Origin: Actinomycetes bacterium
GTDB lineage: Bacteria > Actinomycetota > Acidimicrobiia > Acidimicrobiales > Palsa-688
DNA length: 64,000 nt
Assembly: GCA_021828475.1 (NCBI GenBank)
Contig: JAJZIY010000005.1
Coordinates: 50,598 to 114,597, forward strand
Direction: 5' to 3'
Positions 34,180 through 41,689 of this stretch are shown one piece after another. Both the position numbers and the translations under genes were made by a program. The first letter of the stretch is position 1. Every line of letters starts with the position of its first letter. The notes beneath the pieces were generated by a model. That model was not told the DNA's origin and ran no database searches. It saw only the letters and a list, made by a program, of their open reading frames with translations.

Positions 34180-34206
34180 CACCGTGCGCGCCGGGCGCGC
34201 CGCGGT
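34180..34206 (-). terminator. hairpin after rplL, possible attenuator
   Basis: CACCG and GCGCGC arms pair with GCGCGC and CGGTG across a three-base loop, starting three bases after the rplL stop codon. In many bacteria a partial terminator here sets the L12 to RNA polymerase ratio. No T-run follows. Confidence 0.45.
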
Positions 34207-34209
34207 GTG

Positions 34210-34605
34210 TTACTTGAGCTCGACGGTGGCCCCGGCCTCGACCAGCTGGGCGCGCGCCTTCTCCGCGTCCTCCTTGCTGACCTTCTCGAGGACGGTCTTG
34301 GGTGCGCCGTCGACCAGGTCCTTGGCCTCCTTGAGGCCGAGGTTGGTCAGTGCCCTGACCTCCTTGATGACCTGGATCTTCTTGTCGCCGGCACCGGTGA
34401 GCACGACGTCGAACTCGTCCTGCTCCTCGACCGCCGGGGCGGCCTCGCCGCCGGCGGCGGGACCGGCAACGCCGGCCACAGCCACGGGGGCGGCAGCGGT
34501 GACGCCGAAGCGCTCCTCGAACGCCTTCAGCAGCTCGGACAGCTCGAGCACGGTCATGCCCGAGATGGCTTCGAGGATGTCTTCCTGGGAGAGGGTGCTA
34601 GCCAT
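34210..34605 (-). CDS. rplL: 50S ribosomal protein L7/L12
   Basis: L7/L12 forms the mobile stalk that recruits translational GTPases. The 131-residue protein has the N-terminal dimerisation helices ([16 protein letters not shown]), an Ala/Gly/Glu hinge with [18 protein letters not shown], and the C-terminal [32 protein letters not shown] domain ending in GATVELK. It lies 69 bases downstream of rplJ. Confidence 0.96.
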   Translation of the reverse strand: MASTLSQEDILEAISGMTVLELSELLKAFEERFGVTAAAPVAVAGVAGPAAGGEAAPAVEEQDEFDVVLTGAGDKKIQVIKEVRALTNLGLKEAKDLVDGAPKTVLEKVSKEDAEKARAQLVEAGATVELK

Positions 34606-34674
34606 TTGGTTTTCTTGCTCCTGGGTGTTGTTGAGAGGGACGGAAGGACTGGATGGGTTGGCGCCGGGCCGGGC

Positions 34675-35205
34675 TCAAGCGGCCTCGTCGGAGCGCTTGT
34701 CGCGCAGGGCGGCGAGGCCGTAGGCGAAGTTGCGCGGCAGGGCGGCGAGGAGGCCTGCCATCTGCTGCATCGGGGCAGCGAACCCGCCTGCGAGGCGGGC
34801 GAGCAGCTGCTCGCGAGATGGGAGGTCCGCCAGGGCGGTGGTCTGCGCCGGGCTGAGGACGGAACTGCCCAGCACCCCGCCTTTGATGAGCAGGAGCGGG
34901 TTGACCCGGGAGAAGTCGCGCAGCGCCTTGGTCACCGCCGCTGCATCCCCACGGACGAACGCCAGTCCGGTGGGGCCGCTCAGCAGGTCGGCCAGTCCTT
35001 GCGGACCGGTCTGGCCGGCAATACGGACGAGCGTGTTCTTGAAGACGCGGTACTCGCCACCCAACGGGGCCAGGCTGCGCCTGAGGGCAGCCAGGTCCTT
35101 GACCTTGAGCCCCCGGTACTCGGTCACGATGACGGCGTCCGCCTCGGCGAAGCGGGCTCTCACCTCTTCGACGACCGCTGCCTTCTCCGGCCTCGGGTTG
35201 TCCAT
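34675..35205 (-). CDS. rplJ: 50S ribosomal protein L10
   Basis: L10 anchors the L7/L12 stalk to 23S rRNA. ATG 35205 (MDNPRPEKAAVVEEVRARF) is chosen, with GGAG five bases upstream; the in-frame extension to 35304 falls in the leader. The 176-residue protein has VTEYRGLKVKDLAALRRSL, KNTLVRIA and the C-terminal helices that bind L12 dimers. L10 with L12 usually represses its own operon by binding the leader RNA. Confidence 0.93.
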   Translation of the reverse strand: MDNPRPEKAAVVEEVRARFAEADAVIVTEYRGLKVKDLAALRRSLAPLGGEYRVFKNTLVRIAGQTGPQGLADLLSGPTGLAFVRGDAAAVTKALRDFSRVNPLLLIKGGVLGSSVLSPAQTTALADLPSREQLLARLAGGFAAPMQQMAGLLAALPRNFAYGLAALRDKRSDEAA

Positions 35206-35402
35206 AGCCACTCCTATCTCGGTCAATTGCACGCGAGCGCGCACACCAACCCAGGAGTGCCTGCTCGCCTCGTCGGGTCGGGCGGCGCTTGCGCTACTGC
35301 CCACTTAGGCGCCGCTGGACGCGGCGCACCGGATGTCTACGGCGTTATGTCGGAGGTATGCTACCAGCTGCCCGGACGACCGGCGGTCGGGCGGCAGCAG
35401 GG
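35206..35402 (-). promoter_or_regulatory. rplA-rplJ gap, probable L10 leader
   Basis: A 197-base gap before rplJ. Its upstream end holds a strong hairpin at 35367-35398 (outer GCTGCC/GGCAGC, inner CGACC/GGTCG) starting about five bases after the rplA stop, followed on the minus strand by TAGCAT at 35364-35359, a possible -10 box. The rest is likely the autoregulatory L10 leader by position; I did not resolve its kink-turn. Confidence 0.4.
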
Positions 35403-36134
35403 TCAGCTCAGGGCGGGAGCCAGGTCCTCGTCGGCGATGCGCAGCCTGGCCGGGTCCACGTCGACGCCCGGGCCCATGGTCGAGGACATGGCCACGGACT
35501 TCACGTAGCGGCCCTTGGCCGAGGCCGGCTTCACCCTCTGGAGCTCGTCCAGCACCGCGCGGAAGTTTTCGATGAGCTGCTCGCGGCCGAAACTCACCTT
35601 GCCGATCGGCACCTGCACGACGCCCCTGCTCCGGGCGTCGGCGCGGTACTCGACCCGCCCCCCCTTGAAGTCGGTGACCGCCCGCCCCACGTCCGCCGTG
35701 ACGGTACCCGTCTTGGGGTTGGGCATCAAGCCTCGAGGGCCGAGCTTGCGGCCGAGACGGCCCACCTGGGCCATCAGGTCCGGGGTGGCAATGGCAACGT
35801 CGAAGTCCATGAAGCCCTCGTCGACACGGGCAACCAGGTCGTCGGAACCGACCACGTCGGCGCCGGCGGCGCGTGCGGCGTCGGCGGCCTCTCCCGCGGC
35901 GAACACGGCGACCCGCACGCTCTTGCCCGTGCCGGCGGGCAGGGACACGGTACCCCGGAGGGCCTGGTCTGCCTTGCGGGGGTCGATGCCCAGCCTCACC
36001 GCCAGCTCGACCGACTCGTCGAACTTGGCCCGGGCCATGCTCTTGACCAGTTCGATGGCCTCCACGGGCCCGTACAGCCGGCCGTTTCCGAGGCGCTTGG
36101 CGGCCTCTGTGTACGTCTTACCTCTCTTCGGCAT
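35403..36134 (-). CDS. rplA: 50S ribosomal protein L1
   Basis: L1 binds the L1 stalk of 23S rRNA and can repress the L11 operon. ATG 36134 ([15 protein letters not shown]) has GGGAGG about five bases upstream. The 243-residue protein has the features [36 protein letters not shown] and the late [14 protein letters not shown]. It follows rplK by 126 bases. Confidence 0.95.
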   Translation of the reverse strand: MPKRGKTYTEAAKRLGNGRLYGPVEAIELVKSMARAKFDESVELAVRLGIDPRKADQALRGTVSLPAGTGKSVRVAVFAAGEAADAARAAGADVVGSDDLVARVDEGFMDFDVAIATPDLMAQVGRLGRKLGPRGLMPNPKTGTVTADVGRAVTDFKGGRVEYRADARSRGVVQVPIGKVSFGREQLIENFRAVLDELQRVKPASAKGRYVKSVAMSSTMGPGVDVDPARLRIADEDLAPALS

Positions 36135-36260
36135 TACGCCTCCCTCTCTGTTCACAGGACGGGGCGAGGTCGTCCCCGTACGGCAATTGGCGGCTCCAAC
36201 ACTGGCCCCGTACCGGTGCGGGCAGGCTCGCCGCCGCGCCTCCGGTCGGAGCCGTGGCCC

Positions 36261-36686
36261 TCAGCCTACCTTGACTCCCATGGACCGTGCGGTCCCGGCC
36301 ACCTGGGCCTTGGCGGCCTCGATGTCGTAGGCGTTGAGGTCGGGCATCTTGATCTGCGCGATCCTTGTCAGCTGGTCGTCGCTCAGCGTCCCGGCGACCT
36401 CTTTGCCGGTGGTCTTGGCGCCCCTGGCTATCCCGAGCTCCTGGCGGATCAGCACGGCGGTCGGCGGCGTCTTCAGGACGAAGCTGAAGCTGCGGTCCGA
36501 GAAGATGGTCACCTCGACAGGGATGACCTGGCCCACCTTGTCCTCTGTCGCCGCGTTGTACTGCTTCACGAACTCCATGGTCTGGATGCCGTGCGGGCCG
36601 AGAGCGGTACCAACCGGCGGGGCCGGCGTCGCCTTGCCGGCGGGAAGCTGGATACGGACTATCGCTGTGACTTGGCGCTTGGCCAT
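36261..36686 (-). CDS. rplK: 50S ribosomal protein L11
   Basis: L11 sits at the GTPase-associated centre and is needed for stringent-response sensing. The 141-residue protein contains [32 protein letters not shown] and the rRNA-binding C-terminal domain [35 protein letters not shown]. It is 49 bases after nusG. Confidence 0.96.
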   Translation of the reverse strand: MAKRQVTAIVRIQLPAGKATPAPPVGTALGPHGIQTMEFVKQYNAATEDKVGQVIPVEVTIFSDRSFSFVLKTPPTAVLIRQELGIARGAKTTGKEVAGTLSDDQLTRIAQIKMPDLNAYDIEAAKAQVAGTARSMGVKVG

Positions 36687-36735
36687 CGGATGCTCCTCTT
36701 GGTGTCCCCGGGCCGGGGCTCTGGCCTGACTTGCG

Positions 36736-37479
36736 TCAGAGCTTGGCTACTTGGGCGAACTCGAACTCTACAGGGGTCTCCCGCCCGAAGATGTTGACCA
36801 GGACCTTGAGCTTGAGCTGGTCCTCGTTGATCTCGGCGATCGTGCCGCTGAAGTCGGCGAAGGGCCCTTCCTTGACCCGGACCGACTCGCCGACCTCGTA
36901 CTCGAGGCGCGGCTTGCTCTTCTTCGGTGCCACCCCGCCTTCGGGCTTGGTGACGAGGATGCCCTCCACCTCACGGCGCGAGAGCGGTGTCGGCCGGGCG
37001 CCCAGCCCGACGAAACCGGTGACGCCCGGGGTGTTGCGCACCACGTACCAGGAGTCGTCGTCCATGTCCATGCGGACCATGAGGTAGCCGGGGAAGACCT
37101 TGCGGGACACGACCTGGCGCTTGCCGTTCTTGAGCTCGACGACGTCCTCCATGGGGATGACGACCTCGTATATGCGGTCCTCCATGTTCATGGAGGAGAT
37201 GCGGCTCTCGAGGTTGGACTTGACCTTGTTCTCGTACCCGGCGTACGTGTGCACCACGTACCAGCTGCCCGGTCTGTCGTAGGGGCTCTCGAAGCGGGGA
37301 ACTTCCTCGTCGCCGTCGGTGACGGTTGCCACGGCGCCCTCGGCCTCGGTGCCCGCGTGGCGGGCCTCGGGTGCGTCCCAGCCATTGGCGCTGCGCCGCC
37401 GGCGCGCCGGAGCCCGGCCCTCCTCGGGGACGGCCGCCTCCGTCGAGTCTGTCGGTTGCTCGTCGATGTCTTCGGCCAT
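36736..37479 (-). CDS. nusG: transcription termination/antitermination factor NusG
   Basis: NusG binds RNA polymerase and couples it to Rho or the ribosome. ATG 37479 ([18 protein letters not shown]) gives 247 residues: an acidic, disordered N-terminal extension of about 65 residues common in actinobacteria, the NGN domain ([52 protein letters not shown]) and the KOW domain ([21 protein letters not shown]). An upstream in-frame extension overlaps secE and is rejected. Distance to secE is 52 bases. Confidence 0.94.
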   Translation of the reverse strand: MAEDIDEQPTDSTEAAVPEEGRAPARRRRSANGWDAPEARHAGTEAEGAVATVTDGDEEVPRFESPYDRPGSWYVVHTYAGYENKVKSNLESRISSMNMEDRIYEVVIPMEDVVELKNGKRQVVSRKVFPGYLMVRMDMDDDSWYVVRNTPGVTGFVGLGARPTPLSRREVEGILVTKPEGGVAPKKSKPRLEYEVGESVRVKEGPFADFSGTIAEINEDQLKLKVLVNIFGRETPVEFEFAQVAKL

Positions 37480-37531
37480 GGCTATATCTGTCTCCACGCT
37501 TCGCTTCTCGGGCCCTCGTCGGCGGCTTGGG

Positions 37532-37846
37532 CTATTTGAACAGGTGCGACGCGCCGAGCGAGTACACGTAGTCGAGCCCGTACACAAGCGCCATGACGAA
37601 GGCCAGGGTGAAGAACACGACCGTCGAATAGTTGACGAGCTCGGCCCGCTTGGGCCTCATCACCTTGCGGAGCTCGAGCATCACCTCGTCGAGGAACACC
37701 CTGGGATTGGTCCTGCTGTGCGGCGCCGAGGCCACGACGCGCTCGCGCTGCGGCAGCGCAACGCCGGACTGTTCGGCGCCGTCGTCAAGGGTGCCCTGGC
37801 TCCGGGGGAGCCCTTCCTGCGCCCAGTTGTCCTCGTTCGTACTCAC
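37532..37846 (-). CDS. secE: preprotein translocase subunit SecE
   Basis: SecE stabilises SecY in the membrane channel. GTG 37846 is chosen, with GGAAGG eight bases upstream; the longer frame would run into tRNA-Trp. The 104-residue protein has an extended hydrophilic N-terminus, the amphipathic [24 protein letters not shown] motif and one membrane helix ([21 protein letters not shown]). It lies 30 bases from the tRNA-Trp gene in the conserved trnW-secE-nusG-rplKAJL order. Confidence 0.92.
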   Translation of the reverse strand: MSTNEDNWAQEGLPRSQGTLDDGAEQSGVALPQRERVVASAPHSRTNPRVFLDEVMLELRKVMRPKRAELVNYSTVVFFTLAFVMALVYGLDYVYSLGASHLFK

Positions 37847-37876
37847 GTCAGTGACCTTCCCATCGCGAAGCCTGAG

Positions 37877-37950
37877 CAGGGCAGGAGGGACTTGAACCCC
37901 CAACCGCCGGTTTTGGAGACCGGTGCTCTGCCATATTGAGCTACTGCCCT
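37877..37950 (-). tRNA. tRNA-Trp (CCA anticodon)
   Basis: The minus strand folds into a full cloverleaf: acceptor AGGGCAG/CTGCCCT, D arm with GCTC-GAGC, anticodon loop CTCCAAA with CCA, and T arm with GGTTCAAGTCC. Discriminator base is G; no CCA end is encoded. It is the first gene upstream of secE. Confidence 0.95.
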
Positions 37951-38136
37951 AGGGAGCCTTGCCCTCCGGTGGCTGGAGCCCCGCGTCGGAGCCCCAACCC
38001 GCTAGAGGATAGCACCGGCACCCATCCTAGGGCTCATCGGCAACGACCGTCGGAGCGCCCTGGCCCGGGCCCCGAAGTGGAGGGCCGCCCCGGATGGGGG
38101 CCGGGCCCCCACCCTACCGACCCGCCAGGGTGGCCC
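37951..38136. promoter_or_regulatory. gap upstream of tRNA-Trp
   Basis: No gene is seen. On the minus strand TATCCT at 38011-38006 is a possible -10 box for the trnW-secE operon, about 55 bases before the tRNA; no matching -35 was found. GC-rich hairpin segments at 38060-38120 may terminate the anti-sigma operon. Confidence 0.3.
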
Positions 38137-38538
38137 TCAGGCCGGCCCGAGCTGTAGCCGCGAGCGGTGAGCGGTCAGCGCGGCTGCCAGCAACGCCCCT
38201 GCACCTACCAGAGCCACCCCGGTGGCCAAGCGGTGCCGGGGCCAGGCATTAGCCGTCCAACCTGCAGGCGGGACCTCGACGCTGCCCTGAGCGGGCGCCG
38301 GGACGTGGTCCTCGCGCAGGGAGCGGAGCAGTCGCAGCAGGCGCCGGTAGGCAGCCAGCTCGGCCTGGCAGCGCAGGCACGAGGCCAGGTGCTCCGCCAT
38401 CGCCGGGGTGGGCCGGCGCGAGCCGTCGACGACAAGAGGGAGCTCGTCCACCACGCAGTCACAGCTCACGAGGGCCCGCAGGTGCCTCCGGGGCGCCCGC
38501 GCCGCCAGGAACTCGAAAGGCTCAGCTGGCCACGGCAT
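38137..38538 (-). CDS. anti-sigma factor with zinc-binding domain
   Basis: A 133-residue protein starting at ATG 38538, with GAGGA five bases upstream and the start codon inside the end of the sigma gene. The N-terminal part has the anti-sigma ZAS pattern: CDCVVDELPLVVDG followed by H-x3-C-x2-C in EHLASCLRCQ. One membrane helix (TGVALVGAGALLAAALTA) near the C-terminus anchors it, with only a short exported tail. It should bind and sequester the ECF sigma factor encoded just upstream. Confidence 0.78.
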   Translation of the reverse strand: MPWPAEPFEFLAARAPRRHLRALVSCDCVVDELPLVVDGSRRPTPAMAEHLASCLRCQAELAAYRRLLRLLRSLREDHVPAPAQGSVEVPPAGWTANAWPRHRLATGVALVGAGALLAAALTAHRSRLQLGPA

Positions 38539-39217
38539 CGTCATCCTCAGCCACAACCCTCCGGGCGTCCCGTGCGGTTCCATCCCCCGGGCGGCCCCGC
38601 TTGACCAGCAGCGCCCGCCGTCCGGCGGAAGCCGGGTCAGTGTCCGCCGCCCGCCTGGCGAGATCCTCCCTCAGGCGCTTGCGTGCCCTCTGGAGGCGGA
38701 CCTTGGCGGCGGCCTCGGAGATGCCGGCCTCCCGGGCCACAGCTCGGTTGGGGAGGTCGTAGACGTCCCGCAGCACGACGGCCTGGCGCAGCCGCCACGG
38801 CAACCGGCGCAGGACGTCGGCGAGCAACGCCCGCTCGTCGGTGAGCGAGGCACATGCCTCCGGGTCGTGCTCGGGGCGGGTGTCCGCCACGTCGGGGTGC
38901 CCATCGCCACCCGTGACCAGGGGGTCGTGCCGGGCGCGGCGGACCCGCGCCATGTGGTCGCTGGCACAGTTGGCGGTGACCCGGTACATCCAGGTCGTGA
39001 AGCGAGCCTCTCCACGGAAGCGGGGGAGCGCCCGCAGGGCACGCAGGTACGCCTCCTGGGTGACGTCGAGGGCGTCCTGCTCATCCCCGGTCAGGCGGTA
39101 GGCCAGGGTGTACGTGGAAGGCCACGTCACCCTGACCAGCTCGGCCAGCGAAGCCGCGTCGCCCTTGCGGGCCGCGTCCACCAGGGGTTTCAGAGCGCCC
39201 TCACCGGCGTGAGCCAT
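38522..39217 (-). CDS. ECF-type RNA polymerase sigma factor
   Basis: A 231-residue sigma-70 family member. Region 2 is visible as YTLAYRLTGDEQDALDVTQEAYLRALRALPRFRGEARFTTWMYRVTANCASDHMARVRR, and region 4 as LADVLRRLPWRLRQAVVLRDVYDLPNRAVAREAGISEAAAKVRLQRARKRLREDL (each longer motif given in pieces here for identification only by its hallmark words DVTQE, FTTWMYRVT and KVRLQRARKRLR). ATG 39217 starts just before region 2; the frame upstream covers rpmG. It lies 11 bases after rpmG and overlaps the anti-sigma gene. Regulon unknown; RpoE/SigE-like stress factors have this plan. Confidence 0.85.
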   Translation of the reverse strand: MAHAGEGALKPLVDAARKGDAASLAELVRVTWPSTYTLAYRLTGDEQDALDVTQEAYLRALRALPRFRGEARFTTWMYRVTANCASDHMARVRRARHDPLVTGGDGHPDVADTRPEHDPEACASLTDERALLADVLRRLPWRLRQAVVLRDVYDLPNRAVAREAGISEAAAKVRLQRARKRLREDLARRAADTDPASAGRRALLVKRGRPGDGTARDARRVVAEDDDAVAS

Positions 39218-39228
39218 CGGGCTGCGCC

Positions 39229-39393
39229 CTACCGGGTCTCCTTGTGGAGCGTGTGCTGCCTGTCCCACCGGCAGTACTTGCGCATCTCGATCCGGTCCCG
39301 GTCGTTCTGCTTGTTCTTGCTGGTGATGTAGTTGCGACGTTTGCAGACGTCGCAGGCAAGGGTCACCTTGACCCGGCGTTCGTTTTTGGCCAT
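39229..39393 (-). CDS. rpmG: 50S ribosomal protein L33
   Basis: A 54-residue protein, [20 protein letters not shown] at the start and [16 protein letters not shown] at the end, clearly L33. The N-terminal C-x2-C of the zinc ribbon is present, but the fourth ligand position, cysteine in C+ paralogues (C-x2-C), is aspartate, leaving three cysteines. ATG 39393 is the only sensible start. It precedes the sigma/anti-sigma pair and follows tRNA-Met and tRNA-Thr in the same direction. Confidence 0.92.
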   Translation of the reverse strand: MAKNERRVKVTLACDVCKRRNYITSKNKQNDRDRIEMRKYCRWDRQHTLHKETR

Positions 39394-39430
39394 CTGGCGC
39401 TCCCTGTGTCCATCGGCACCTGGTGCCTTG

Positions 39431-39503
39431 TAGCGGCGGTCGGACTCGAACCGACGACAACTCGATTATGAGCCGAGTGCTCTGCCAACTGAGCTACGCC
39501 GCC
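39431..39503 (-). tRNA. tRNA-Met (CAT anticodon)
   Basis: Cloverleaf on the minus strand with acceptor GGCGGCG/CGCCGCT (one G-U pair), anticodon loop CTCATAA with CAT, T loop GGTTCGAGTCC and discriminator A. The G1-U72 closing pair and D arm point to an elongator methionine tRNA, although an Ile2 (lysidine) tRNA cannot be strictly excluded from the anticodon. Confidence 0.9.
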
Positions 39504-39526
39504 CTGCTGTTTGCATGACGAGTGCG

Positions 39527-39599
39527 AGCCCCCTGTCGGAATCGAACCGACGACACCAGCCTTACCATGGCTGTGCTCTGCCGACTGAGCTAAGGGGGC
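39527..39599 (-). tRNA. tRNA-Thr (GGT anticodon)
   Basis: Cloverleaf on the minus strand with acceptor GCCCCCT/AGGGGGC, anticodon stem CAGCC/GGCTG around loop ATGGTAA (anticodon GGT), T loop GGTTCGATTCC and discriminator T. It is 23 bases upstream of tRNA-Met in the same direction. Confidence 0.95.
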
Positions 39600-39701
39600 G
39601 CGGTCCCACAAGCGGGAGCCGAATTGCCCGCTTCATAGTAGCGGCAACGTGCAGGCTGCGCCCAGCGACGGCACCGGGCCGTGCTCATCTAGCCTGGCTG
39701 C

Positions 39702-40289
39702 ATGACTACCATGCCACCGGAGCTGGGCTTTAGCCCCGGCCAGGGGCACCCATACGCCGCGACGACCGGGGCCGGGGAGGGCCGCGACAGCCCAGCGGGC
39801 GGGCCCGTGGTCGTCCCTGCCACGCTCGCCCACTCCGAAGGCATACGGGCCATCTACAACCGGGCCGTGCAGACGAGCACGGCCACCTTCGACATGACGC
39901 CGCGCACAGCCGAGGAGCAGCGGGAATGGCTGGCCCAGCACGCCGGTGCCTACCCCGCCGTCGTGGCCGTCCAAGATGGCGGGGTGGCAGGCTTCGGCTC
40001 CCTGTCGCCCTATCGTCCCCGGCCCGCCTACAGCACCACCGTGGAGAACTCCGTCTACGTGCACGAGGACTTCCAGCGCCGGGGCCTCGGCAGGGCCCTG
40101 CTCGGCGAGCTGATCGACCTGGCCCAGGCCCACGGCTTCCACGCCGTCATCGCCCGCATAGCCGGCGACAACGAGGCGTCCGTGGCCCTGCACAGCGCCT
40201 GCGGCTTCGAGCACGTCGGCATCGAGCGTGAGGTGGGGCGCAAGTTCGGCCGTTGGCTGGACGTCGTATGCATGGAGCGTCTCGTCTAG
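39702..40289 (+). CDS. GNAT N-acetyltransferase, phosphinothricin acetyltransferase-like
   Basis: A 195-residue acetyl-CoA-dependent transferase. After an N-terminal extension of about 38 residues the GNAT fold follows: HSEGIRAIYNRAVQTSTATFD, ENSVYVHEDFQRRGLGRALLGELI (acetyl-CoA loop R/Q-x-x-G-x-G/A, here RRGLGR) and IAGDNEASVALHSACGFEHVG. These are hallmarks of the Pat/YwnH/MnaT subgroup acting on phosphinothricin, methionine sulfone or related amino acids. TAGCCT at 39690-39695 lies six bases before ATG 39702, a likely -10 box for a leaderless message. Its TAG overlaps the GTG of murL by one base. Confidence 0.85.
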   Translation: MTTMPPELGFSPGQGHPYAATTGAGEGRDSPAGGPVVVPATLAHSEGIRAIYNRAVQTSTATFDMTPRTAEEQREWLAQHAGAYPAVVAVQDGGVAGFGSLSPYRPRPAYSTTVENSVYVHEDFQRRGLGRALLGELIDLAQAHGFHAVIARIAGDNEASVALHSACGFEHVGIEREVGRKFGRWLDVVCMERLV

Positions 40290-41689
40290 TGCCTCCGGTT
40301 GTGGAGAGAGGCGGCACGTTCACCCTGGTGGACCGCTGGATGAGCACGGCCTCGGGCGAGGCCGCTTTCGCGTTCGACCTGGACGGGGAGCCCTTCGAGG
40401 AGAGGGTCGGCCTGCCGCCGGCTACGGCCGACGTTGCGCCCGCCGCTCTCGACCTGCTGCTCGACGTGTGCCACGCCGCCATGGGCACCAGCTACTTCAA
40501 GCTCTCGGCCCCGCGCCGCCTGGTGTTCGAGAGGCCCGTCGCTGGCCATGTGGCCGCCCTTGCCCGGTCGCTCTACGACGACGGGCTGCGCGAGATGGCT
40601 TACCGCAACGGTTTGCCTGTGCCCCTGGAGACCGAGCTCGTCTGGAAGGAGGCTCCGCTGTCGGCGCCGCCGGCGTCGCGGCCAGGAGGCCGGAGCGGTA
40701 CCGGTCGCACCGGGCGCCACAGCTCCCCGCCAGGGCACCCGCCCCTGGCGGGCCAGGGGCTGCTCGCGCCCATCGGCGGCGGGAAGGACTCCGCTGCGGT
40801 GCTGGCACTACTGCCCGGGGCGACCGGCCTCTCGATCAGTCCCACGCCCGCCCACGAGAGGTTGGCGAGGGCCGCCGGGGTAGAGCTGCTGACCGCCGGC
40901 CGCGAGTTGGACAGCAGGTTGCCGGCCCTGTCAGCACGGCCGGGTGCCCTCAACGGGCACGTGCCGATCACGGCCGTCAACTCGGCAGTCAGCGCCATCG
41001 TCGCCGCCACCCAGGGCCTGAGCGGGGTGGCCATGGGCAACGAGCGCTCAGCCAGTGAGCCCACCCGCACTCTGGGGCACACCGACGTGAACCACCAGTA
41101 CTCCAAGTCGCTGGCGTTCGAGGCGGAGCTGGGCGCGGTCCTCTCCCTGGGGGGGACCAGCTACTTCTCCGTCCTGCGCCAGCTCTCCGAACTGGCCATC
41201 GCCGGCATAGTCGCCTCCTCGCCGGTCCTGCGCCGCTCGTTCCTCTCCTGCAACCGGGCCTTCCGCCTGGCCCGGCCGGCGGACGAGGAGCAGCGATGGT
41301 GCCTGCAATGCCCGAAGTGCCACTTCACGTACCTCTGCTTCGCCGTGTACCTCGACCCCGGGGAGGCCGAAGACATCTTCGGAGGCAACCCTCTGGCCGA
41401 CCTCGGCCATGCCCGGGCGTTCGCAGACCTGTGGGACGACAGCGCCAAGCCCTTCGACTGCGTCGGCGAACGGGCGGAGTCCGCCGTGGCCATGGCCTGG
41501 CTCGGCGAGGCCGGGGGGTGGGCGGAGATGCCCGTGGTGAAGGAGCTGGCCCCCAGAGCCCTCGAAGTGGTCCTCAGGGCGGGCACCAGCATGGAGGACC
41601 AGCTCGCTGTCGGGGGCCCGCACCGGGCACCCCCGGCCCTGGCCACGCTCTTCGCCGACGCGGCCCGCGCGTCCAGGCCCCGCCGGTGA
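40289..41689 (+). CDS. murL: UDP-MurNAc-L-Ala-L-Glu epimerase
   Basis: MurL converts the L-glutamate of UDP-MurNAc-L-Ala-L-Glu into D-glutamate, an alternative route to peptidoglycan D-Glu. The 466-residue protein has GGGKDS (ATP pyrophosphatase-like P-loop) at about residue 170, GNERSASEPT, HQYSKSLAFE and a WCLQCPKCHFTYLCFA cysteine cluster. It resembles the family now named MurL from Xanthomonas and some actinobacteria. GTG 40289 overlaps the preceding TAG, and the gene overlaps murD2 by GTGA; pairing with a MurD2-type ligase is the strongest support. ATG 40268 is an alternative start. ATP use in the reaction fits the P-loop. Confidence 0.8.
   Translation: MPPVVERGGTFTLVDRWMSTASGEAAFAFDLDGEPFEERVGLPPATADVAPAALDLLLDVCHAAMGTSYFKLSAPRRLVFERPVAGHVAALARSLYDDGLREMAYRNGLPVPLETELVWKEAPLSAPPASRPGGRSGTGRTGRHSSPPGHPPLAGQGLLAPIGGGKDSAAVLALLPGATGLSISPTPAHERLARAAGVELLTAGRELDSRLPALSARPGALNGHVPITAVNSAVSAIVAATQGLSGVAMGNERSASEPTRTLGHTDVNHQYSKSLAFEAELGAVLSLGGTSYFSVLRQLSELAIAGIVASSPVLRRSFLSCNRAFRLARPADEEQRWCLQCPKCHFTYLCFAVYLDPGEAEDIFGGNPLADLGHARAFADLWDDSAKPFDCVGERAESAVAMAWLGEAGGWAEMPVVKELAPRALEVVLRAGTSMEDQLAVGGPHRAPPALATLFADAARASRPRR

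Larger units (their letters stand above)
33885..34209 (-). promoter_or_regulatory. rplL-rpoB intergenic leader region
   Basis: This 325-base gap holds no gene. Reading on the minus strand it contains a hairpin right after rplL (34180-34206), a second stem around 34110-34146 (CCCCGCC with GGCGGGG), promoter-like elements at 34046-34074 and 33980-34009, and a leader of about 90 bases before the rpoB ribosome site. This suggests rpoBC is transcribed both by read-through and from its own start sites. Confidence 0.55.

Noticed and set aside
39218..39460. N-terminal extension of the sigma factor to 39460
   Set aside because: The extension overlaps rpmG, which is certain, and has no sigma-factor sequence.
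41296..41685. N-terminal extension of murD2 into murL
   Set aside because: The extension is Arg/Gly-rich shadow of murL; the Mur ligase fold begins at GTG 41686.
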